Assembly: GCA_023390335.1 (NCBI GenBank)
Contig: JAEWCZ010000066.1
Coordinates: 558,001-622,000 of the forward strand
Source: Bacillota bacterium
GTDB taxonomy: Bacteria; Bacillota; Clostridia; Acetivibrionales; DSM-1351
Direction: 5' to 3'
Length of the DNA stretch: 64,000 nt
Below the pieces are notes generated by a model that made no database searches, was not told where the DNA came from, and worked only from the letters and a program-made list of their open reading frames with translations. Numbering within the stretch: the stretch's first letter is position 1; every line of letters begins with the position of its first letter. Position numbers and translations under genes: made by a program. Shown here one piece after another: positions 23,641 through 34,600 of the stretch.

Positions 23641-24429
23641 ATGTACTATATTTCTAAAGAAGATATGTATAAAATTTGTCCGATCTTTGACGGTTGGAAC
23701 AAAACAATGATATGGTCGTGTTTACAAGGGTATATGGGGAACGCTTGGACTGATGATATTCAAAATCCAAAATCAGCACAGATTATAATAGGTGATTTCT
23801 GCTTTTTTGCAGGTACCCCCAATTTAGATTTGGTAAAAAACATTCCAAATTATTATACTACACCGTGTATTCTAATGGTTCCCGGCAGTAATGAATGGGG
23901 AAGCCTTATTGAGCGGGAGTATAAGGATAATTGTCATAAATTTATGCGGTACTCATTCAAAAAGGAATCTGACATATTTGATGTAGAAAAATTAAAGACG
24001 TACAGTAATAGCCTCTCGGAGGAATATAACATTCAAAAAATAGACGAGGAACAATTTAATAATGTAAAGAGGGAACAATGGTCAAAGGACTTATGTTCTC
24101 AATTTTCAAGTTATGAGCATTATGACAGGTTGGGACATGGTTTTGTTGTAATCCATAATTCGAATATGGTTTGCGGTGCGTCCTCTTATACGGTATATGA
24201 TAAGGGAATTGAAATTGAAATAGATACAAAAGAGGAATATCGTAGGAAGGGACTTGCTCTTGCATGTGCTTCGAAACTAATTCTAGAATGTTTGGACAAT
24301 GGCATTTATCCGAGTTGGGATTCTGCGAATAGAGCGTCGGCAGCATTGGCATTAAAATTAGGATATCATTTTGAAAGTGAATATGTTACCTACTCAGTAA
24401 AAAATGTAAACCTAGATAGAGGAACATGA
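23641..24429 (+). CDS. GNAT-family N-acetyltransferase
   Basis: 262 residues resembling the GNAT_acetyltran family of Firmicutes. The N-terminal half is an extra domain (GNAWTDDIQNPKSAQIIIGD, FCFFAGTPN); the C-terminal half has the acetyl-CoA fold: GFVVIHNSNMVCGASSYTVY, EIEIDTKEEYRRKGLALACA, where RRKGLA is the acetyl-CoA pyrophosphate-binding loop, and SWDSANRASAALALKLGYHF. It should transfer an acetyl group to a small molecule or protein amine; the substrate is unknown. AAAGGAG is placed just ahead. The stop overlaps the start of a second, broken acetyltransferase (ATGA). Confidence 0.85.
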   Translation: MYYISKEDMYKICPIFDGWNKTMIWSCLQGYMGNAWTDDIQNPKSAQIIIGDFCFFAGTPNLDLVKNIPNYYTTPCILMVPGSNEWGSLIEREYKDNCHKFMRYSFKKESDIFDVEKLKTYSNSLSEEYNIQKIDEEQFNNVKREQWSKDLCSQFSSYEHYDRLGHGFVVIHNSNMVCGASSYTVYDKGIEIEIDTKEEYRRKGLALACASKLILECLDNGIYPSWDSANRASAALALKLGYHFESEYVTYSVKNVNLDRGT

Positions 24430-24576
24430 TTTATAGAAAAGCAGAAAATAAGGAATATCTAATTCAACATTTTTCCACCATTCGAAACGGAACGCCTAAT
24501 TCTTAGAGAATTTGCACTTGATGATATAGATGCTAATTATCTGACCCAAAAGTTACTTTGCCTTCCGTGTTCCTGA
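24426..24576 (+). pseudogene. broken second GNAT acetyltransferase
   Basis: ATG 24426 opens MIYRKAENKEYLIQHF, a typical GNAT start, but ends at TAG 24504. In another frame FPPFETERLILREFALDD, a RimJ/RimL-type GNAT signature, runs to a TGA near 24576. Only the first strands of the fold remain; the acetyl-CoA loop is missing. Confidence 0.55.
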
Positions 24577-25107
24577 CAGCACAGATTGTAAACATATCAG
24601 GCAATGTTTTATTGTTGACACGAAGAATAATAAGGATATAATGGTATTAACTGGCTTGATTTGTGGTGTGGCATCTTGCTTTCTCATCTGATATTAAGAA
24701 TAAACTCTACAAGCTTTTATTATTTCAAATACATAAAAGATCAGGAGGTCAATAATAGAAAACATGCCAATCAGGGTTATGTTTAACATTTTCCATTTAT
24801 CAAAATTACATCTATCATTCATACAACCGGCTGCTGCAATAGGTACTATTATTGGAGCAGTATTTATTTTTATCGGAAAATCAACTAATACATTTGAATT
24901 GAATTTGAGCAGGATTATTTTTACATTTAGCATTGCTTATCTTTGTGCTTATATTCGTAAAATGCTACAGGCACAATTCAGCTCAACATAGAGCCGTGGT
25001 TATAGAATCCTAAGGAGACAGTTAGGAAAATAGCGTTGTAGAAAAAAATAACTAATCCACAACGTCTATATTGATTATATAAAATAAAAAAAGAAAGGAA
25101 AAGTATA
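24577..25107 (+). other. degenerate intergenic stretch
   Basis: About 530 bases holding only decayed sequence. A 75-codon hydrophobic frame on the plus strand (24764-24991, with PAAAIGTIIGAVFIFIG) follows an AGGAGG at 24743-24748, but the spacing of 15 bases is too long and an overlapping hydrophobic frame also exists on the minus strand, so I do not call a gene. A short inverted repeat CGTTGT / ACAACG flanks about 25034-25063, possibly part of the control region of the biosynthetic operon. Confidence 0.4.
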
Positions 25108-25146
25108 ATGAATTTCCTTAGGTGTTCATTATACAAGATAAATTAA
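25108..25146 (+). other. 12-codon upstream ORF coupled to the ACP gene
   Basis: GAAAGGAAAAG (25092-25102) is ideally placed for ATG 25108, which encodes MNFLRCSLYKIN and stops at TAA 25144-25146. That stop overlaps ATG 25146 of the ACP gene (TAATG). The ACP start has no ribosome site of its own, so it is probably translated by reinitiation, or the short frame is a trace of a lost gene. Confidence 0.45.
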
Positions 25147-25397
25147 TGGAAGAAATTAAAATTAAAGTAAAGACTTTTCTTAATCGTTTTTTTAGAAAGC
25201 ATGAAATAGGTGATAATGATGACATATTTGCTCTTGGCTTTGTAAACTCTCTTTTTGCGATGCAATTAGTAATGTTTTTGGAAAAGGAATTTGGGTTAAG
25301 AGTGGAAAACAAAGATCTTGATATAAATAATTTCAGGTCTATCCAGGCTATTGCCGATTTTGTCAGCAGTAAGCAAAATGGCTGTTATAAAGGATAG
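25146..25397 (+). CDS. free-standing acyl carrier protein
   Basis: 84 codons from ATG 25146 (the frame extends to a GTG at 25122). The protein is a four-helix carrier: EEIKIKVKTFLNRFF, then DDIFALGFVNSLFAMQLV with the Ser in NSLFAM as the phosphopantetheine site, and ENKDLDINNFRSIQAIADFV. The NSLFAM form in place of DSL is typical of discrete carrier proteins that work with NRPS/PKS lines, for example those supplying unusual acyl or malonyl units. Its place directly before the large synthetase suggests that it presents the acyl starter to the first condensation domain, or is left over from a precursor pathway. No phosphopantetheinyl transferase is in the window. Confidence 0.78.
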   Translation: MEEIKIKVKTFLNRFFRKHEIGDNDDIFALGFVNSLFAMQLVMFLEKEFGLRVENKDLDINNFRSIQAIADFVSSKQNGCYKG

Positions 25398-25618
25398 GAG
25401 TAGATGAAGTATGGCATATGTTCCCTCAAGTATGTGTATTGATGCAAGTGGATATTTACAAAAATTTCTCATATGCAGGAAATGACCCAAAGGCTTATTA
25501 CCTCGGATTCCATAAGCTGTAAAACTGCATCTGATTTTGGTGTACTGATATGAGTATTTCAGAGTTTAAACTACTATTGCAAATGCAAGATAAATCATAT
25601 AAGGAAGGTTAAATATAA
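25398..25618 (+). other. decayed sequence between ACP and synthetase
   Basis: 221 bases with short interrupted frames: MAYVPSSMCIDASGYLQKF stops at 25486, and MSISEFKLLLQMQDKSYKEG at about 25550-25612 ends just before the synthetase start. The second resembles an N-terminal docking helix but is followed by a stop. These look like remains of genes once located here. AAGGAAGG before 25619 is the synthetase ribosome site. Confidence 0.4.
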
Positions 25619-28600
25619 ATGGTTAATGGTAATATTAAATTCATTTATCCACTGACACCGATGCAGGAAGGGATACTGTATCATAGTCTAGTGGATAAAC
25701 AGTCTACAAGCTATATCTTTCAAACCAGATTTCGTATGTCAGGAGAGCTTGATATAGAAAAGGTAAAAGAGAGCTTATCATTATTAACAGAGAAATATGA
25801 TATATTGCGCACAATGTTTTCCTACAAAAAAATAAGCAAACCGTGTCAGGTTGTACTGCATGAGAGGAAAATCGAATGCAATGTTATTAAACTTTCGAAA
25901 ATGAATGAACAAGAAAAAGAAATTAAAAAAATTCAACAGTCGGATATTCAACGAGGATTTGATTTGGAAAAAGATAGCCTGCTTCGCATGACAATTCTGT
26001 GTAAGTCGGAAGAAGAGCATGTTTTTTTATGGAGTTCACACCATATCATAATGGATGGCTGGTGTTTATCCATGTTGTTCCGAGATTTCATGCAGTATTA
26101 CGAAGCACTGGTAGACGGAAAAGAACTGTCTTCTATGAAGGAAAGAGTGAGGGAAGAGCAAAAAGGCATTGCATCTTACGGAGAGTATATCCACTGGCTT
26201 GAAAAGCAGGATAAGGAAGAAGGACTTTCTTACTGGGAGGGCCTGCTTGAAGATTACGATGAAGCTTCTGACATACCGCCTCTGGGGCAAAGTGGAAATA
26301 CAAAAGAGCGGGTTGGAGAAGAATCATATACTATAAGTAAACAATTGACCGAACAATTGCAAAAGATTTGCGGTTCGATGAATGTAACAATGAGTACCAT
26401 AGTAGAAACGGTATGGGGCATTTTACTGCAAAAATATAACACAAATACCGATGTCGTATTCGGCAAAGTGGTATCAGGAAGAAATGCTAATATACAAGGA
26501 ATTGAGCAGGCAGTTGGACTGTTTATCAATACGATACCAACCAGAGTTAAATGCGAAGAAAGCACAACAGCAAAAGATTTACTGGAACAAATGCAGCGAC
26601 AGTCAATAGAGAGTATGAAATATGACTATTGTCCCCTGGCAGAAGTACAAAGTAAAAGTGCGATGGGCAGTAATTTGATTAAGACATTGTTTGTGTTTCA
26701 GAACTATTATATAGATGAATCAATTAACAAAGGGATAAGTGGATTTAAGATCGATGTGGAGAGCTTCAGAGAGCAGACAAACTATGGTATTTCCGTTAGT
26801 GCGTTTATGCGTGAGTCGTTAATGCTTAAAATTATGTATGATACTCGCAAATATGCTGTTGGGGAAATCCAGACATTACTGGGAAGAATGGAACTGCTTT
26901 TACAACAAATTGTTGCGAAACCAGAGAAAAAGATATGCGAACTGAGTGTAGTAGATGAAGAAGAAAAGAGACTTGTAATAGAGGCCTTCAATGATACGGC
27001 AGAGGAATATCCAAGTGACAAAACGGTGGTGGAACTGTTCGAAGAGCAGGTAAGCAAAACACCGAATAACATTGCTGTAGTATATGAAGAAGAAGAGATA
27101 TCATATGCGGAGCTGAACTCAAAAGCGAACCAGCTAGCATATAAACTAAGAGAACTTGGTGTAAAGCCGGATGATAAAGTAGCAATAATAACTCAAAGAA
27201 GCATAGAGATGATCATTGGAATTTTAGGGATCATCAAGGCGGGCGGAGCATATGTACCAATGGATACTGGCTATCCCGGAGAACGGATTAAATATATGCT
27301 TGAAGATTGCCAGCCCAAGGCGATCCTTTTGGGGAAAGCAGAACTGCAGATAGAAACAAATATTCCGGTGATAGACCTTTTTGACAGTGAAGTTTATACA
27401 GGGGAGATCGAAAATCCTGAGCATGTGAATATGCCCAATGACCTTATTTATATTATTTACACCTCCGGGACAACAGGTAAGCCAAAGGGGGTTATGATTG
27501 AAAATATAAGTGTGGTGCGACTTGTTAAAAATATGAACTATATAGAACTAAATCAAGATACTGTTATTTTGCAAACTGGTGCAATCTCATTTGATGCATC
27601 TACTTTTGAAGTATGGGGTGCAGTGCTAAATGGTGGAAAGTTATGTCTTGTAGATAATTCAGTGATCATAAATCCAAGACTATTTAAAGAAACAATTAAT
27701 GCTTATAAGATTAATACTATATTTATAACAACTGCTTTATATAATCAGTTGTTGAATTTTGATAATAAAATATTTAATTCTCTTACTTATTTATTGTTTG
27801 GAGGAGAGAAAACATCTGGGAAGCATGTTGGAATGATGATGAATAGTGACAGCAGGGTCAATTTATCTAATGTTTATGGTCCAACTGAAAGTACAACATT
27901 TACAACATATTACCCAATCGATAAATACAATTTAAGTAATAATATACCAATAGGAAGACCCATAAGCAACACTCAAACATATATAATGAACGGTAATGAG
28001 CTTTGCGGTATCGGAATGCCCGGAGAACTATGCATTGCAGGAGTGGGCTTGGCCCGAGGATACCTGAACCTGCAGGAATTGACAGCGGAGAAGTTTGTCA
28101 AAAATCCATTTGGTAAAGGTAGAATGTACCGTACCGGGGATCTGGCAAGATGGCTGCCGGACAGCAACATCGAGTACCTGGGCAGGATGGACGAGCAGGT
28201 AAAGATCCGCGGCTTCCGGATAGAGTTGGGTGAAATCGAAAGCGTCCTGCGCAAACAAACCGGTGTCATGGATACGGCAGTGGTGGTCAAGGAGAGAAGT
28301 GGAGACAAGAGTATCTGTGCCTATATAGTATCGGATCAGGAAATCCAAGCAGCCGACATCAAAGACAGCCTTAGAAAAGAACTGCCTGAATATATGGTAC
28401 CCGCATATATCCTGCAGATCGAAAACATTCCGGTTACACGGAACGGGAAGCTTGACAAACGTGCCCTGCCAGAACCGGAAGCAGCAAGCGGGCGGGAATA
28501 TATTGCACCGCGAAACAAGACTGAAGAAACCCTTGCAGGCATCTTTGAAGAAATACTGGGCGTTACCCCGGTGGGGATTGAAGACAACTTCTTTGAAATG

Positions 28601-31600
28601 GGCGGTCATTCCCTGCGTGCCACCCGGGTTGTCAACCAAATCGAAGCCAAGACTGGTGCCCGCTTGCTATTAGAGGCCATATTTACTGCTCCTACCGTCA
28701 GGCTTCTTGCCAAAGAAGTGGAAGAATCGAAATCAAAGGAATATATTCCAATCCCACAGGCGGAGGAAAAAGAAATCTACCCCATGTCGTCGGCACAAAA
28801 GAGATTGTACCTGATCAACCAGAAGGACTATGAGGGCATAACCTACAATATACCGGTGGGACTGGAAATCCAGGGAAGATTTGATTTTAATAGGATGAAG
28901 TCCGCACTTGAGCAACTAACTGCACGCCACGAGGCTTTACGCACTAGCTTTCATAGTGAGAATGGAGAAGCCGTACAGAAAATCGACAAAGAAGTCAGGA
29001 TTGAATTGGAGTATGAAGAATGGACGGATAGAAAGGAAGAAAACCTACTGTCCGGTTTCGTGCGTCCGTTTGACCTCGGAAAGGCACCTCTGATGCGGGT
29101 GAAAGCAGTAAAAACAGGAGTGGACAAAACAATCCTCATGTTCGATATGCACCATATCATCTCCGACGGTATGTCCATAAGTATTCTGACAAAAGAATTG
29201 TCCATGCTCTACAACGGAGAGCAATTAAAACCGCTGCGTGTCCAGTACAAGGATTACAGCGAGTGGATGCGGACAAGAGACCTATCGGAGCAGAAAAAAT
29301 ACTGGCAGGGTGTATTCAAAGAACCAGCGCCAGTGCTGGAACTGCCGCTGGACCACTCAAGGCCTCAGACACAGAGCTATGCGGGCAGCAGCATCAACGG
29401 AATGCTGACGGCTAAACAGAAGAAAGCGGTGGATAAACTGTGCCGAAAGACAGGGGCTACCGCATATATGGTATTGCTTTCTGCGATGATGATACTGCTT
29501 GGTAAATATAGCCGTCAGGAAGATGTTGTTGTCGGCAGTCCCATTTCGGGAAGAACTCATAAAGATACAGAAGATATGATGGGCATGTTTGTGAATACAC
29601 TGGCAATGAGGGGATATCCCAAAGGAGACAAAAAATATCTGGATTTTCTCAAGGAAGTTAGGGAAAGTGCCCTGAAAGCCTATGAAAACCAAGAATACCC
29701 GTTTGAGGAACTTGTGGAATCAGTGGAGATACAACGGGACCTTTCCAGAAACCCGCTTTTTGATGTCATGTTTGTCCTGCAGAACAACGAACAGGTAAAC
29801 TTCGAAATGAAGGGTTTGGAGATGGCAAGCATAGACTGTGAACACACTATCGCCAAATTCGACCTCACCTTAAATATGAGTGAAACAGAAGATGGCTATG
29901 CAATGAATTGGGAATACTGTACCGACCTGTTCAAACAGGGAAGTGTGAAACGAATGATGAAGCACTTCAGCCATCTGGTAGACGAACTGACGGCAAATCC
30001 GGAGGGGAAGATCGGTGAACTGAGTGTGCTGGATGAAGAAGAAAAGAGACTGGTCATTGAGACCTTCAACGACACAGCCGCAGAATATCCGAGCGGCAAA
30101 ACGGTGGTGGAACTTTTCGAAGAGCAGGTAAGCAAAACCCCGGACAATATTGCGGTCGTATTTGAAGAAGAAAAAATGACCTATAGAGAGCTGAATGAAA
30201 AAGCAAACCAACTGGTATACAAACTTCGAAAGCTTGGCGTTAAACCGGACGACAAGGTGGCTATCCTGACCCAAAGAAGCATCGAGATGATTATTGGTAT
30301 ATATGGGATCATCAAAGCAGGCGGAGCCTATGTACCGATAGACCCGGACTGTCCGGAGGAGCGTATAAGGTATATGCTGGAAGACTGTAGGCCCAAAACG
30401 ATCCTTTTGGGGAAAGTAGAACTGCCTGTAGAAACAAATATTCAGGTGATAGACCTATTTGACAAGGCGATTTATACAGGGGAGATTGAAAATCCTGAGC
30501 ATGTGAATACCCCAAATGATCTTATATATATAATTTACACATCAGGAACGACCGGAAGGCCAAAAGGCGTTATGATTGAGCATGATGGTATAGTTAATTT
30601 CCGACAGTATTTTATTTATTCCCATGATATAAGCCAAAATGATATTGCATTGCAATTTGCAAGTTTAGCATTTGATGCAACCGTGTATGAAATGACAATG
30701 AGTTTGTTGATTGGTGCGGGGCTATGTTTGTGCCCGGTAGACGTCCTAAAAGACACGAAACTATTTCAAGAATATATAACCAAGCACAATGTCACCATTG
30801 CTATTTTACCACCTCAGTATTTAGCGCAAGTAGATATTCAACATTTCCGTGCTATCATTACCGGAGGTTCGGAAACCAATCAGGAACTGGTACGCATAAA
30901 CAGTAAACATATGAGGTATTCCAATGATTACGGACCCACCGAGGCAACGGTTTGTGCGACGCACTGGGCATGTAACCCCGGAGAGCAAGTACCGAAGAGA
31001 GTACCGATCGGAAAACCGATAGTAAACAAACAGGTTTATATTATGAACGGTAACAAACTTTGTGGTATAGGAATGCCAGGAGAACTATGTATTGCAGGAG
31101 TAGGTCTGGCTCGGGGATACCTGAACCTGCCAGAATTGACAGCAGAGAAGTTTGTCGAAAATCCATTCGGCAAAGGTAGAATGTACCGAAGCGGCGACTT
31201 GGCAAGATGGCTTCCGGATGGGAATATAGAGTTTCTTGGAAGAATCGATCAACAGGTAAAAATAAGAGGCTTCCGAATTGAACCCGGTGAAATAGAAACA
31301 CAGCTTTTGAAGCACCAGCTGATCAAAGAGGCTGTAGTGGTCGCAAAAGAAGATAGCGACGGTGGTAAGTACCTGTGTGCATATTATGTGTCTGAAACTG
31401 AATTGATGCTGGAAGAGTTAAGAGGTCATTTATCCGGTGAACTGCCGGACTATATGGTACCGTCATATTTCATACAGCTTGATAATATACCACTTACGAA
31501 CAATGGTAAAATTGACAAGAAGGCATTACCTGAACCTGACGGTAATATAAGTACAGGCATTCCTTATATTGCTCCCACAAATGAAGTTGAAGAAAAGATG

Positions 31601-34600
31601 GTAACAATATGGCAGGAGATCCTTGGAGTTGAGAAGGTTGGTATAAATGATAACTTCTTTGAACTTGGAGGACATTCATTAAAGGCTACACTGCTTGTAT
31701 CAAAGATACACAAAGAGTTTAACGCAGAAATACCTTTGAGAGAGATTTTTAAACTGCATACAGTAAAAGGACTTGCTTCATATATAAAAAGCACGGATGA
31801 AAGTATATATTCATCAATAATTCCTGTAGGAGAAAAAGAGTACTATCCTGTATCTGCAGCACAAAAGAGACTTTATATATTGGATCAAATTGAGGGAGCG
31901 GGTAAAAACTACAATATGCCCTTTACTATAATAATGGAGGGCAAACTGGATACAAATAGATTGGAGGATGCTTTCAGAGCTCTTATAAGGAGGCATGAAA
32001 CTCTACGTACATCATTTGAAATGGTAGATGGTAAACCGGTACAAAAGATACACAGAGAAGTAGAATTCAAAGTAGACTATTTTGAGTCAAGTGAGGATAA
32101 TGCAAATGAAATAGTAAAAGTATTTATCCGTCCATTCGATTTGAGCAAGGCACCATTCCTGCGGGTAGGGCTTATTAGAATTGGATATGACAGGCATATG
32201 TTGATGTTCGACATGCACCATATAATATCAGATGCCATATCAATAAACATACTTGTAAGGGAGTTTCCTCAGTTATATAAAGGGCAGGAACTGACAGAAC
32301 TCAAGATACAATACAAGGACTTTTCACAATGGCAAAATGAGCTATTCAGGACTGGAGGCATAAAGAAACAGGAAGAATACTGGTTGCATAGGTTCGAGGG
32401 TGATGTACCTGTTTTGAATATGCCTACAGATTATCAAAGACCACCAGTGCAAAGCTTTGAAGGAGATAGAATAGCCTTCGAAGCGGGAGAAGAAATATCA
32501 CAGAAACTAAACAGCCTTGCAAAAAAAACAGGTACGACGATGTACATGGTGCTGCTTGCAGCATATAACGCTCTGCTATACAGGTATACAGGGCAGGAAG
32601 ATATAGTAGTAGGTTCACCTATAGCTGGAAGGCCCCATGCGGACTTGCAGGATATGATAGGCATGTTTGTAAACACACTTGCCATGAGAAACTATCCTAC
32701 AGGTGAAAAGACCTTCAATGAATTCTTGTCAGAAGTAAAGGAAAACTGTTTGAAGGCATATGAAAATCAAGATTACCAGTTTGAAGAACTGGTTGACAAG
32801 CTTAACATAAAAAGGGATATGAGCAGAAACCCTTTATTTGATATTATGTTTGTACTTCAAAATGCAAGTAGTACGGATATACAGATTAAAGGCTTGAAGT
32901 TCATACCTCAAACAGTTGAAAACAGGACCTCAAAATTTGATATTACATTGAATGCTTCAGAACGGCATGGAAAGATTGTTTTCGAAGTTGAATATTGTAC
33001 AAGATTGTTTAGGAAAGGAACAATAGAAAGGTTTTCAAAGCATTTCATAAATATCCTGAAACACATTGCTGTTGACAATAATACCAAGCTCTCAGAGTTG
33101 AATATTATAACTGACGAAGAAAAAGAAGAGATATTGTATAGATTTAATAATACAAAGGCTGACTACCCTAAAAATAAGACTCTACATGAAATATTTGAAG
33201 AACAAGTGGAAAAGACCCCTGATAATATAGCAGTAGTGTTTGAAAAAAGTGAGTTTACATATAGGGAGTTAAATGATAGGGCAAATAGTCTTGCCTGGGT
33301 ACTCAGGGAAAAAGGAGTACAACCTGATACGGTAGTTGGAATAATGGTAGAGCGATCATTAGAAATGATAATAGGCATAATAGGTATACTAAAGGCTGGG
33401 GGTGCCTACCTTCCTATAGATCCTCGATACCCTCAGGAAAGAATAAAGTTTATGCTTAAAGACAGTGGAACAGGTATATTGGTAACATGTAATCATCTAA
33501 TAGCTAAAACAGATTTTGCCGGGTATATAGTAAACCTCAACGATATCAACATATCTGCCGGAAATACTTTAAATCCTGACAAAACATGTACTTCTGAGCA
33601 CCTTGCCTATGTAATATATACATCCGGGTCAACGGGAGAGCCAAAAGGTGTTATGGTGGAACACCGAAGTGTGATCAGGCTTGTTAAAAACACCAATTAT
33701 ATAGATTTTGAAGAAAATGATAGTATACTACAGACGGGTGCAATGACATTTGATGCCACAACATTTGAACTTTGGGGTGCACTGTTAAATGGATTAAAGC
33801 TTTATATAGTTGCTGAGAATATTATTCTGGATCCTTTAAATCTTAGCGCTGCCATAAAAAAATACAATATAAGCACTATGTGGCTTACTTCACCGCTTTT
33901 TAACCAGCTTTCCACACAAAAGCCAGATATATTCGTGAGCCTGAAAAAACTGCTGGTTGGAGGAGATAAACTGTCACCAGCTCATATAAATACTGTAAGA
34001 AACGTATGTCCGGGGCTTATTATAACAAATGGGTATGGGCCTACAGAGAATACTACATTTTCGGTATGTTTCAAAATAGATAAAGATTATGAGCAAAACA
34101 TACCAATAGGGATACCCATAAACAACTCAACAGCATATATACTGGATAAGTATGATAATTTACAGCCCATAGGGATTAGTGGCGAATTATGTGTTGGTGG
34201 AGACGGGCTTGCAAGGGGATACCTTAACAGTCATGAGCTTACAGAAAAGAAATTTGTGACTAATCCATTTATGCCCGGTGAAAGAATATACCGTACCGGA
34301 GACCTTGCACGCTGGCTTCCTGATGGCAATATAGAATTTCTTGGACGTATGGATAATCAGGTTAAAATAAGAGGCTTTAGAATAGAACCGGGTGAAATAG
34401 AAGCTCAGCTTCTTAGAAATCCCTCAATAAAGGAAGTAGTGGTATTGGAGAACAAGAACGAAAATGGGGATGGGAGCCTGTGTGCATATGTGGTAACTCA
34501 GGACGGATGTCATATGGAAGATATAAAAGGGAGGTTAAGAAAAAGCCTACCTGACTATATGATACCTTCACATTTTGTAGAAATTGAAGAAATCCCGCTT

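Noticed and set aside
24694..24991. Overlapping hydrophobic frames on both strands at 24.69-24.99 kb
   Set aside because: No well-spaced ribosome site on either strand and no recognisable family; hydrophobic frames arise easily in AT-rich sequence.
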